Made by a program: the position numbers and the translations under genes. 64,000 nt of DNA from an uncultured Verrucomicrobia subdivision 3 bacterium (GTDB lineage Bacteria; Verrucomicrobiota; Verrucomicrobiia; Limisphaerales; UBA11358), in assembly GCA_903872345.1 (NCBI GenBank), contig CAIQKM010000166.1, forward strand, positions 49,392 through 113,391, given 5' to 3'. The notes under the pieces are model-generated. The model was not told the origin of the DNA. It did not search any database and saw nothing but the letters and a program-made list of their open reading frames with translations. Position 1 is the stretch's first letter; every line of letters begins with the position of its first letter. Of the stretch, positions 35,478-43,040 are shown one piece after another.

Positions 35478-36509
35478 TCAATCCTCAATCTTCGTTTTCC
35501 CCCGCCGCCATTCCGTCTTCGGCGGCTCCGGCAGCCCCTGGGCGCGCAGCGCCGTGCGGAAATGCGTCTTGGCCACCTTGGCCAGCTCATCCGCCCCGCG
35601 CGCTTCCACCAGCAGCTTGGCCGCTGCATCCACCGCCGCCGAGGCCCCCTTCGGCAGCTTCATTTCGTACTGCCGCTCCAGCGCCGCCAGCCGCTTCACA
35701 AATTCATCCCGCGCCAGAATGGACGCCGCCGCCACCGCAATGTCCTCTTCCGCCTTGTGGCGCTGCATCAGTTGAATCTCGCGCCCGCCGCTCATCAGGG
35801 CCTTTTCAATCACACTCTTGCTCGCCGCAAACTGATCGCTGATCGCCTTCACCGGGGCCGGATTCATCTTGTACCGCAGGCCCATCATATTCTCGATCAC
35901 CCGCGCGTGGCCCCAGGCCAACAGTGTATTCACCGACCGCATCTTCGTGTACAACCGGTTGTACGCCTCGTTGCCCACGCACACCACGTTCACCACGCAG
36001 CCGGGTGTCGTGCGGATCACCTCCGCCAGCTCCGCCATCTTTTTATCGCTCGAAATGGTCTTGGAATCCCGCACCCCCGCATCCGTCCACGCCTTGATTA
36101 CCGACTCGTTCACATAAACCCCCGCAATGCACAACGGCCCGAAAAAATCGCCCTTGCCGCTTTCATCCACGCCAATGCGCGGCAGCAGCAGATCCGGATT
36201 CAACACCGCCTCGTACCCCAGCTTCGCCTGCTTGAGCACTTCCGGCTCCAATAAAAACTCGATGAACTCCTGCGTCCCCTTCCCCTGCACCACCAGCTTG
36301 CCGCTCTCGTAAAAAACGATATTCGTTTTGTCCGACTCGTAGGCAAACCGCGCGTACGGCACCGTGCGCGACTTCCAGTTGCGCGCGCGCAAGGCGGCAT
36401 CGAGCGTCGAAGCCTGTTCATCCGTCAGCTTGCAGATATGCGAGGTCAGCGGTTTCACGGGAAAAAGCTTAACCGCAAAGCCGGCGGAGAACACGCAGAA
36501 ATCGCGCAC
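35478..36509 (-). CDS. rnhC: Ribonuclease HIII
   Basis: A 343-residue enzyme cleaving RNA of RNA-DNA hybrids. The N-terminal TBP-like substrate-binding domain spans about 25-105 (SRTVPYARFAYESDKTNIVFYESGKLVVQG). The catalytic RNase H domain starts RIGVDESGKGDFFGPL (D115, E116), whose DESGKGD motif separates HIII from HII. EEDIAVAAASILARDEF supplies a further active-site region. ATG 36509 is annotated; GTG 36458 fits the usual family start slightly better. The C-terminus is Lys/Arg-rich. Confidence 0.92.
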   Translation of the reverse strand: MRDFCVFSAGFAVKLFPVKPLTSHICKLTDEQASTLDAALRARNWKSRTVPYARFAYESDKTNIVFYESGKLVVQGKGTQEFIEFLLEPEVLKQAKLGYEAVLNPDLLLPRIGVDESGKGDFFGPLCIAGVYVNESVIKAWTDAGVRDSKTISSDKKMAELAEVIRTTPGCVVNVVCVGNEAYNRLYTKMRSVNTLLAWGHARVIENMMGLRYKMNPAPVKAISDQFAASKSVIEKALMSGGREIQLMQRHKAEEDIAVAAASILARDEFVKRLAALERQYEMKLPKGASAAVDAAAKLLVEARGADELAKVAKTHFRTALRAQGLPEPPKTEWRRGKTKIED

Positions 36510-36829
36510 CGCCTTGACAAGGGGCGCATCGAGGGTGCATGCCTGTTACCGCCATCGCCGACTGAACGTGCCGCCTTTCACCTCGGGGTGGGGACGGCTC
36601 GTCCCCACGCGACAAGCTATCGTCTCCCCGGCGGGGCGTTCATTTCCGCAAAAACGTGAAAAAACAACCGTGTGCGCCGGCCGTGAGTTGATAAGCCGGT
36701 CTCAGCCCGGCGCTCCGGCTGCCGGTGCCGGGCTAAATTCAGCAGCGGCCCCGCCGCCAAAACCGCAACTCCTGGCCGGGCGCGGTTTTTATTGAGTTAC
36801 CGCAACAATGCGGTCAAAATAAACCTATT
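36510..36829. other. Intergenic region with palindromes
   Basis: No gene. It holds the GTGGGGACG-GCT-CGTCCCCAC palindrome (36588-36608) and a terminator-like AAAACCGC/GCGGTTTT hairpin (36759-36789) followed by TATTGAG, 41 bp before the propeller gene. No certain promoter. Confidence 0.5.
36588..36608. repeat. Palindrome GTGGGGACG-GCT-CGTCCCCAC
   Basis: A perfect 9-bp inverted repeat with loop GCT. It is a longer-armed relative of 19194-19210. Confidence 0.55.
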
Positions 36830-38743
36830 ATGCCAAAGTACCTGAAGATTGTTGTTCCGCTGTTGCTGGCCGGCTGCCTGCGCGTCGTCGCGCAGGGCAC
36901 CGCGTTTACCTATCAAGGGCAACTGGCAACCGGCGGCAGCCCGACCACGGGCAATTATGATTTCCAGTTTTCGGTCTATGACAGCGGCACGAATGGCAAT
37001 CTGATCAGCCTGCTGGTAACCAACGCTCCGGTGGGGGTCACCAACGGCCTGTTCACGACCTCGGTGGATTTCAACAACGGCGTGTTTACCGGCCCCGCCC
37101 GCTGGCTAAACATCGGGGTGCGCACGAATGGCGCCACGACCAATGCCTACACCTACCTGCTGCCCCGCCAGAAACTCACAGCCGTGCCCTACGCCATTCT
37201 CTCCGGCAGTGCCAGCAACCTGCTGGGCTCACTCCAGGCGGGGCAACTCTCCGGCACCGTCTCGGCGGCGCAGATCAGCGGCTCCTACACGGGCGCGGTC
37301 GCTTTTACCAGCATCAGCAATACGTTTACCGGCGGCTTCAACGGCACATTTGCGGGCAACGGCGGCGGGCTGACGAATCTGAACGGCTCCATGATCAGCA
37401 CCGGCACCGTGGCGGATGCGCGCCTGACCACGAACGTGGCGCTGCTGAATGCCAACCAGACCTATTCCGGCGCGAACACGATGTCCAACTGGAACAACAG
37501 TTTCACCGGCAGCTTTTACGGAAACGGCCTGGTCGGCTGGAACACGGTGGCCGGCACCACGCTCGCGGCGATGATTGATCACGGCTATGTGCTCACAAAT
37601 TCCCAACTGGTATCGGTCACCCTGCCCGCCGCCAACATCGGGGATATTATCCGCATCTCGGGTCCCGGTGCGGGCGGATGGCAGATTCCGTTAACCAACA
37701 ACAATCAATCGGTGCTGGGCGGTTTGCTCACGTATAATAATGTGAACTGGAACCAGTCGAGTGCCGCGAGCGCCAACTGGGAGGCGATTGCCTCCTCCAG
37801 CGATGGCAGCCGGCTGGTGGCGGCTGTGCTTGCCGGCGGCGTGTGGACCTCGCATGACTATGGCACTACTTGGTCGCAAGCCAGCTCCCTGCCCTCGTCC
37901 CAGTGGCGGGCGGTAGCATCTTCGGCAGATGGTACGCATCTGGTGGCTGCGGTTTACGGTGGGGGTATTTACACCAATTATGGCAATACTTGGGGTTTGA
38001 GCAGCGGCACCTCGAGCTACAATTGGTCATCCATTGCCAGCTCGGCCGATGGCTCGAAACTGATTGCGAGTATGTATGGCACCGGGGGGTTGTATATCTC
38101 CACCAATTACGGTTCCACTTGGAACGAGCCACTGGGAACAGCCAACTGGCAATGCGTTGCCAGTTCGGCCGACGGAAGCAAGCTGGTGGCCGGCATCAAC
38201 GGCGGCCTCATCTATTATTCCACGAACAGCGGAACCAACTGGACGGCTTCCAGCTCCGCCAGCGCAGCGTGGTATTCGCTGGCTTCCTCGGCGGATGGCA
38301 GTCGGGTGGTAGCGGCCGTTTATGGCGGTGGCGTCTATCAGTCTTTGAATTACGGAGCAACCTGGACGCAACTCACCAACGCTCCGACCGGCGTCGAAAC
38401 CGTCGCCTGCTCGGCCGATGGCAGCAAGGTGGCGACCGCAGTAACCGGCGGCAGGATCTACCTTTCGGGAAATCTGGGTAATTCGTGGGTTGCACAGACC
38501 GGAGCGCCCAGCACGAACTGGTTTGCAGCTACCATGTCCAGCGATGGCAGTCATTTGGCTATGGCCGTCGGCAGTTCCAGCGGGACTGGCTCCATCTACG
38601 TCTCCCAAAGCACGCCGCAAGTGACTACGGCCACTTACACCAACGGCATTTACGGCAGCCAGGGTTCCGCAGTCGAATTGCAGTGCATCGGCGGCGGCCA
38701 GTTCATGCCCGTCAGTTCGGCGGGGCAGATCTGGGGATTCTGA
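36830..38743 (+). CDS. Exported (probable lipoprotein) seven-repeat beta-propeller protein
   Basis: 637 residues. The N-terminus MPKYLKIVVPLLLAGC has a lipobox LAGC, so a lipid-anchored Cys16 is likely, although cleavage after VVAQ is also possible. Residues 20-310 are Gly/Asn/Thr-rich beta structure (FTYQGQLATGGSPTTGNYDF) resembling tail-fibre-like extracellular proteins. Residues of about 310-590 hold seven roughly 40-residue repeats of the form W-x-x-[IV]ASSADGS-[KR]-LVA-x-[VI]-x-GGx-[IV]Y-x-S-x-x-[YG]G-x-x-W, similar to BNR/sortilin blades. A surface or adhesion role is inferred. Confidence 0.85.
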   Translation: MPKYLKIVVPLLLAGCLRVVAQGTAFTYQGQLATGGSPTTGNYDFQFSVYDSGTNGNLISLLVTNAPVGVTNGLFTTSVDFNNGVFTGPARWLNIGVRTNGATTNAYTYLLPRQKLTAVPYAILSGSASNLLGSLQAGQLSGTVSAAQISGSYTGAVAFTSISNTFTGGFNGTFAGNGGGLTNLNGSMISTGTVADARLTTNVALLNANQTYSGANTMSNWNNSFTGSFYGNGLVGWNTVAGTTLAAMIDHGYVLTNSQLVSVTLPAANIGDIIRISGPGAGGWQIPLTNNNQSVLGGLLTYNNVNWNQSSAASANWEAIASSSDGSRLVAAVLAGGVWTSHDYGTTWSQASSLPSSQWRAVASSADGTHLVAAVYGGGIYTNYGNTWGLSSGTSSYNWSSIASSADGSKLIASMYGTGGLYISTNYGSTWNEPLGTANWQCVASSADGSKLVAGINGGLIYYSTNSGTNWTASSSASAAWYSLASSADGSRVVAAVYGGGVYQSLNYGATWTQLTNAPTGVETVACSADGSKVATAVTGGRIYLSGNLGNSWVAQTGAPSTNWFAATMSSDGSHLAMAVGSSSGTGSIYVSQSTPQVTTATYTNGIYGSQGSAVELQCIGGGQFMPVSSAGQIWGF

Positions 38744-38825
38744 GGAGATGCGGATTTAACCGCAAGGAACGCAGAGAGCACAGAGACGGGGGCGGCGACG
38801 GCCCGTTAAAGAAGTGGCAGCCGAC

Positions 38826-38874
38826 GTGAGGAGGCTCCAAATATGCATTCCCAAAGATATTTGAGCCTCCTCAC
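38826..38874. repeat. Long near-perfect intergenic hairpin
   Basis: Arms GTGAGGAGGCTC-C-AAATAT and ATATTT-GAGCCTCCTCAC pair over 18 bp with one bulged C and a 12-nt loop. It lies between the convergent propeller and TatD-family genes, so it may act as a bidirectional terminator, but no U-tract follows. It is preceded by GGCAGCCGAC, a phrase I associate with a dispersed element of this phylum. Confidence 0.6.
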
Positions 38875-38883
38875 ATACCCTAT

Positions 38884-39687
38884 TCACTCCAGTTTGAAGT
38901 TCGGCGACTGGCTGAGAAATTTCTTCGGATTGCCAAACACCACGCCGTCCACAAAGTCATCCGCATGGCCGCGTCGTTTCATTTCGCGGGCCGCCTTCGG
39001 CACGGCGAGCGGATCGCTCACCCCCCAGTCGCAGGCGCTGTTCAGCCAGAGCCGTTCCCGGCCGAAATTCTCCAAAATATCCACGGCGCGCGCGGGCGTG
39101 CATTTGGTTTCGGGATAGAGCGTCATGCCGGCCCAGAAGCCCGCATCCAGTACCATCCCGACCGTGTGTTCCTCCACGTGGTCGATAATGACACGTTCCG
39201 GCCGGATGCGCGGGTGGTTTTTCAGAACGTCCAGAATCAGGCGGGTGCCCTTGAGTTTATCCTCCAGGTGCGGAGTGTGGACCAGTACGAGCTGATCGCA
39301 GCGCGCGGCGAGGTCCACGTGCATTTCGAGAACTTCCATTTCGTTGCGGGAATTTTTGTTCAACCCGATCTCGCCGATGCCCAGGACATTCGGCTGTTGG
39401 ATGAACTGGGGAATCAGCGCGATGACTTCTTTCGCGAAACCGACATCTTCCGCCTCCTTGGGATTAATGCAGAGCCAGCAGAAATGCTTCAGGCCAAACT
39501 TCGCGGCGCGCGCGGGCTCATGCTCGGTGAGCTGGCGGAAATAATCGTAAAAACCGGCGGGCGAACTGCGGTCGAACCCGGCCCAGAAAGCGGGTTCGCA
39601 GACGGCGCAGCAACCGGCCAGCGCGAGCCGCTCGTAATCGTCGGTGGTGCGGCTGACCATGTGGGCGTGAGGCTCGATGTAACGCAT
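38884..39687 (-). CDS. TatD-family metal-dependent hydrolase
   Basis: A 267-residue TIM-barrel amidohydrolase-like protein. Metal ligands appear as [12 protein letters not shown] (HxH), VLGIGEIG (Glu), [10 protein letters not shown] (His), IIDHVEEHT (His) and [11 protein letters not shown] (Asp). The opening [11 protein letters not shown] and closing [13 protein letters not shown] resemble the EboB branch of the family rather than DNase TatD itself, but no other ebo genes are nearby. ATG 39687 starts at the conserved motif. It follows a small gene by 31 bp. Confidence 0.88.
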   Translation of the reverse strand: MRYIEPHAHMVSRTTDDYERLALAGCCAVCEPAFWAGFDRSSPAGFYDYFRQLTEHEPARAAKFGLKHFCWLCINPKEAEDVGFAKEVIALIPQFIQQPNVLGIGEIGLNKNSRNEMEVLEMHVDLAARCDQLVLVHTPHLEDKLKGTRLILDVLKNHPRIRPERVIIDHVEEHTVGMVLDAGFWAGMTLYPETKCTPARAVDILENFGRERLWLNSACDWGVSDPLAVPKAAREMKRRGHADDFVDGVVFGNPKKFLSQSPNFKLE

Positions 39688-39718
39688 GAGTAAAGAGGTA
39701 TGGAGGTCGCCCGTTTGC

Positions 39719-39985
39719 CTACTTTTTACCAGGCCAGGCACCGGTGGCGCCTTTGCCGGGAGCTTGCGCAATGGGTTCGGTCGTCGGGTCGCTCAAAGCG
39801 AGGAGCACCGCTTCGGCGCGGCTCTTGGCGGGGCCGCTCAGTTCGGCGAACGCCGCCCGCAAGGCCTGCAAACGGTAGTCGTCTTCGCCCGGGGCGCGTT
39901 CCACCCGGTCGAGAAACGCCGCAAGGTCAATGAGCTTGCTGCGCGCCTCGAGAAAATAAAGGTCCAATACTTGCCGCCGGTTCAT
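39719..39985 (-). CDS. Small helical protein of unknown function, upstream of TatD-family gene
   Basis: An 88-residue soluble protein starting [20 protein letters not shown] and continuing [30 protein letters not shown]; the C-terminus is Ala/Pro/Gly-rich. No family recognised. It is the likely first gene of a two-gene unit with the hydrolase. Start chosen at ATG 39985; an upstream in-frame start at 40015 is less likely. Confidence 0.75.
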   Translation of the reverse strand: MNRRQVLDLYFLEARSKLIDLAAFLDRVERAPGEDDYRLQALRAAFAELSGPAKSRAEAVLLALSDPTTEPIAQAPGKGATGAWPGKK

Positions 39986-40061
39986 AGGCCGAATATAAAC
40001 GCCCCCGGCCAACAAGCAACCCCGGTGCGTCGGGAATGGAGTGGGGACATTTTTTGAGTCC

Positions 40062-40204
40062 CTGTACCCAGTTATGGTGACATGCGAAAAAATCGGAGTG
40101 GTCTATAGTAATCTTGTTGCTGGCGGTAACCGGCGACCAAGATTTAAAGCGCTTGTTCTCAAGAAAGGCCGGAGTAGTGTCCGGCCTTTTTTATTTCCCC
40201 CGAT
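40062..40204 (+). repeat. Hairpin-terminator repeat module, copy 1
   Basis: About 143 bp, shared in the same orientation with 45719-45864. The last 88 bp (40114-40201) are identical in both. Visible structure: hairpin GTTGCTGG/CCGGCGAC with loop CGGTAA, a small CAAG/CTTG hairpin, then a strong terminator. The 5' part contains CCAGTTATGGTGAC. It may be a small RNA gene, a leader RNA or a non-autonomous element. A diverged third copy is at 50350-50420. Confidence 0.7.
40164..40192 (+). terminator. Terminator inside repeat copy 1
   Basis: Stem AAAGGCCGGA/TCCGGCCTTT with loop GTAGTG, continuing TTT. The upstream transcript is not a protein gene on this strand. Confidence 0.75.
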
Positions 40205-40454
40205 CCGTTCCGACCACCCTATTGTACCTGCAAACGGGAAAACTGCCCCCGCCCCCCCGAGCACGAATCGTCATTTCGCTGCCGGGTTCGCCGTCGTTCA
40301 ACCCAGAATAATTTGGTTGAATAAATTAAACTGACCACAAACCAAATAATAAATAAACCTTGTAATAAGCATATACTATAACTTAATGTCGGCCATTCTC
40401 TTTTTGTTAACACTTGGACAAGATTTACAAAGCCTGAACCAAAACCAAAAAATA

Positions 40455-40520
40455 ATGAAAAACCTCATCAAGATCGCCCCGCTTGTGCTGATTTCAAGTT
40501 TAGCTCGCCCCGCAAGCTGA
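40455..40520 (+). pseudogene. Truncated PEP-CTERM gene start (signal-peptide fragment)
   Basis: ATG 40455 opens MKNLIKIAPLVLISSL and stops at TGA 40518-40520 after 21 residues. The first eight residues equal those of the PEP-CTERM protein at 40702. The upstream DNA also matches: GATTTACAAAG, then AACC and AAACC, occur before both starts. It is a decayed duplicate of the 5' end of that gene. The 715-bp gap 39986-40701 otherwise holds the repeat module and an AT-rich promoter region. Confidence 0.7.
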
Positions 40521-40620
40521 CATGCCTGGTCCATATCGTCGTTTTTCCCGCTTAACATGTTGAACAAAAACACGGCAGCCAGAGTTTGCGGTTCGATTGA
40601 CAATAAAAGATAATAACGTA

Positions 40621-40648
40621 TTGACAATATTTGCAAATTGGTTAATTT
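40621..40648 (+). promoter_or_regulatory. Putative sigma-70-type promoter of PEP-CTERM gene
   Basis: TTGACA (40621-40626), 16-bp spacer, TAATTT (40643-40648), 53 bp before ATG 40702. The spacer includes AATTGGTTAA (40636-40645), also present upstream of the PEP-CTERM gene at 50682. Confidence 0.4.
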
Positions 40649-40701
40649 AGGGCTGTTAATTTAATTGATTTACAAAGTTGGGAACCCCTAAACCTATAAA
40701 C

Positions 40702-41226
40702 ATGAAAAACCTGATCAAAATTGCCTCGCTCGCACTGGTTGGTGCCGCCACGACGGTCACCGCCCAAAACACGTTTAATTTGCAGTATTATTTCCCCACT
40801 TCAACCTCCGCTTATGACGCCCCCACCAGTTTTGCCGCCGATGGCTCCACTGTGGCCGACGCTCAGGGAATTTTTGACATAACCGGCACTCCCTTGACCA
40901 GCACCCTTGGCCAGTTCACCTTTACGTTTCTCGAATCCTCCTCGTGGAACCCGGCCGCCTTTAACGGTTTCACCGTTGATCTGACCACCGGCGGTTCGTA
41001 TCTTTTTGTAGTTAAAGACGCGGCCACGACCGACAGCGCCTTTACCGGCTCCGAAGTTTCCCTGACCGGCCCCGCTGAAGTGTCCGTCAACTGGCAGGGC
41101 GAGGCTTTTACCGCCGGCCAAAAGGTGGTGCTTGACTATGCCATCACCCCCGAACCCGGCACGCTGGCTCTGGCCGGTCTCGGTTTCGCCGGCATGGTGG
41201 CCGCCCGCCGCCGCAGCTCCAAGTAA
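40702..41226 (+). CDS. PEP-CTERM sorting-domain protein
   Basis: A 174-residue exported protein: signal peptide MKNLIKIASLALVGAATTVTA-Q, a beta-rich body (GQFTFTFLESSSWNPAAFNGFTVDL) and the C-terminal signal ITPEPGTLALAGLGFAGMV followed by AARRRSSK. Processed by exosortase as for its paralogues here. ATG 40702 is chosen over an upstream GTG-type start at 40678. A terminator follows the stop by 20 bp. Body function unknown. Confidence 0.92.
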   Translation: MKNLIKIASLALVGAATTVTAQNTFNLQYYFPTSTSAYDAPTSFAADGSTVADAQGIFDITGTPLTSTLGQFTFTFLESSSWNPAAFNGFTVDLTTGGSYLFVVKDAATTDSAFTGSEVSLTGPAEVSVNWQGEAFTAGQKVVLDYAITPEPGTLALAGLGFAGMVAARRRSSK

Positions 41227-41246
41227 TTTACTTTAGCTTTGTTCAA

Positions 41247-41277
41247 CCCCCGCCACTGAAAAGTGACGGGGGTTTTT
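41247..41277 (+). terminator. Intrinsic terminator of PEP-CTERM gene
   Basis: Stem CCCCCGCCACT/AGTGACGGGGG with one mismatch, GAAA tetraloop, then TTTTT. Confidence 0.9.
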
Positions 41278-41279
41278 GC

Positions 41280-42434
41280 TTGGAAAAGCAAACCCATGTG
41301 TCGTGGAAGCTGGCCGACTACATTTACCGGTCCATTCCCTCACCCCGGTCATTGCATCCTCCTGCGGTTACAGGCAAATTGGCGCACCGTCCGGCTTCGG
41401 CCGGTAATTTGAAACCGCAAACAACATTTTTAATCCTGCTCCGCTGGCTGCTGCCGTTGATGCTGGCCGTGGGTGCCACCGGTTGCGGCTCGATGACGGC
41501 GCATCTCCTGGCGCGCGCGCCGAACCGGTATCCGGACTGGTTCGATGCCGAGGCGCCGGTAACGCTGGCATTCAGCCCCAAGCTGCTTACGAATTTCACC
41601 GCCCAAGCGGTGGCGGTGGGACCGCCGGCGGCACAACTGAGTTATCGCGTAGTGGAACCCGCGGATTACGCGCTGAAAATCACCTCCACGAACTGGCTGG
41701 ATCACGGGCGGAAGGAATTCCAGTTTGATTTCCGGGCCACGGTGCCGGGGCGGTCGAATGCCTGGACCGCCGCGCCCCGGGGCACGGTGATATTGCTGCA
41801 CGGTTACGGACTGGCCCAATTCTCCATGATGCCCTGGGCGTTGCGCTTGGGCGAAGCCGGCTGGCGCTGTGTGCTGGTGGATTTGCGCGGACATGGCCGG
41901 TCCACGGGCAAACAGATTTATTACGGCAAATACGAAACCCGCGACCTGAGCCAGTTGCTGGATGCGCTGTCCCGGGATGGCCAGCTCCAGGCACCGGTGG
42001 CGGCGCTGGGTGAATCGTACGGCGCAGCGCTGGCGTTGCGCTGGAAGGCCGTTGATCCCCGAATACAATCGGCGGTGGCGCTGGCCCCGTACGCGAGCCT
42101 GTCCAACGCCGTGCTCAACATCCGGCATGACTATGCGCCCTGGATGCCGGCATGGATTGTCCGGTCCGGTTTGATCCGGCTCCCGCAGGTGCTGGACCTG
42201 CCGCCCGCCGAACTGGATACGACCACGGTGCTGCGGCGGCAGCCCGTGCGCGCCCTGCTGGTGGCGGGAGCGGACGACCAGATCGCCCCGGTTCCAGAGG
42301 TGGAAAAATTGCAAACCCTGATGCTGCCGGGCAGCCGGTTGCAGGTGGTCCCGAAGGCCACACATGAATCACTGACATATTTTTTTCCCGATCTGCTGGG
42401 GCCGGTGCTGACCTGGCTGGATCGGGGAAACTGA
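41280..42434 (+). CDS. Exported alpha/beta-hydrolase fold protein
   Basis: Up to 384 residues. A hydrophobic segment near 49-68 (FLILLRWLLPLMLAVGATGC) ends in a lipobox-like ATGC, suggesting a lipoprotein. The hydrolase core follows: oxyanion-hole motif VILLHGYGLAQ, nucleophile elbow ALGESYGAALAL (Ser), acid GADDQIAP (Asp) and KATHES (His). Esterase or lipase activity is likely, substrate unknown. The start is uncertain: TTG 41280, GTG 41298 or a later codon; the first 48 residues do not look like a signal peptide, so the true start may be nearer 41409. Confidence 0.82.
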   Translation: MEKQTHVSWKLADYIYRSIPSPRSLHPPAVTGKLAHRPASAGNLKPQTTFLILLRWLLPLMLAVGATGCGSMTAHLLARAPNRYPDWFDAEAPVTLAFSPKLLTNFTAQAVAVGPPAAQLSYRVVEPADYALKITSTNWLDHGRKEFQFDFRATVPGRSNAWTAAPRGTVILLHGYGLAQFSMMPWALRLGEAGWRCVLVDLRGHGRSTGKQIYYGKYETRDLSQLLDALSRDGQLQAPVAALGESYGAALALRWKAVDPRIQSAVALAPYASLSNAVLNIRHDYAPWMPAWIVRSGLIRLPQVLDLPPAELDTTTVLRRQPVRALLVAGADDQIAPVPEVEKLQTLMLPGSRLQVVPKATHESLTYFFPDLLGPVLTWLDRGN

Positions 42435-42497
42435 CCAATTACCCGTCCCCCACCCCACATCCGGCATAAACACCGGGTGTTCAATTGGTTTCGCGAA

Positions 42498-42505
42498 TGC
42501 CTCCA
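42498..42505. repeat. Left target-site duplication of IS1595-family transposon
   Basis: TGCCTCCA here and GGCCTCCA at 45712-45719 agree in 7 of 8 bases and directly flank the two inverted ends. IS1595-family transposition usually makes 8-bp duplications. Confidence 0.6.
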
Positions 42506-42572
42506 CGGGATTATGTACTTCCCAGATGCAAATTGAATTGACCGGGAGGCAAACAAAGGAAAGGATGTTTAA

Positions 42573-42833
42573 ATGAATCCAACAAACCAACAAGTCATTG
42601 ACCAGTTGAAAATCCTAAGCGACCGAATTGACGAAACCGGGGAATTTCTTGAATCGGTGGCCTTCGCGCTGGCCAATCAATACAAATTGATGGCTAGCCG
42701 GGTTGAGTCGTTTTCACCGGAAGAGCGCGACCTTTTGACATCCTCTGCGCAAGTATGCCTAGACGGTGTAGAGAAGCAGAAACTCTTGCGGAAGAAATTT
42801 CGAGACGTTTCCGCAAGCTTTTCAAAGAATTAA
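42573..42833 (+). CDS. Small helical cargo protein
   Basis: An 86-residue soluble, mostly helical protein (QQVIDQLKILSDRIDETGEFLESVAFALANQYKLM; DLLTSSAQVCLDGVEKQKLLRKKF). GGAAAGGA precedes ATG 42573 by about 10 bases. It lies 43 bp inside the transposon left end and is the only cargo gene on the plus strand. No family recognised. Confidence 0.6.
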   Translation: MNPTNQQVIDQLKILSDRIDETGEFLESVAFALANQYKLMASRVESFSPEERDLLTSSAQVCLDGVEKQKLLRKKFRDVSASFSKN

Positions 42834-42875
42834 CACTTTGGCTCACAAAATCGGCCAGCAGTCAACCGTGCCGCT

Positions 42876-42977
42876 TCATTTCTTGGCGCGCTTTGGTTTA
42901 GCGGTTTTCTTCGCCGGTTTCCCCTCCGGCGGTGGCGGGGTGTTTGCCAATCGCTTCACTGCTTCGGTGAAACTCAT
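42876..42977 (-). CDS. Possible micro-protein, Pro/Lys-rich
   Basis: A 33-residue frame starting MSFTEAVKRLANTPPPPEGK and ending in a KPAKKTAKPKRAKK-type basic tail, at ATG 42977. A weak GAG precedes it. The composition suggests a nucleic-acid-binding peptide, but a frame this short could be chance. Confidence 0.35.
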   Translation of the reverse strand: MSFTEAVKRLANTPPPPEGKPAKKTAKPKRAKK

Positions 42978-43040
42978 GTTTAATCTCAGGTCTATGGCTT
43001 TTGGCATGGCGGTTTAAATGTGGCTGAAATAGGCAGCTAG

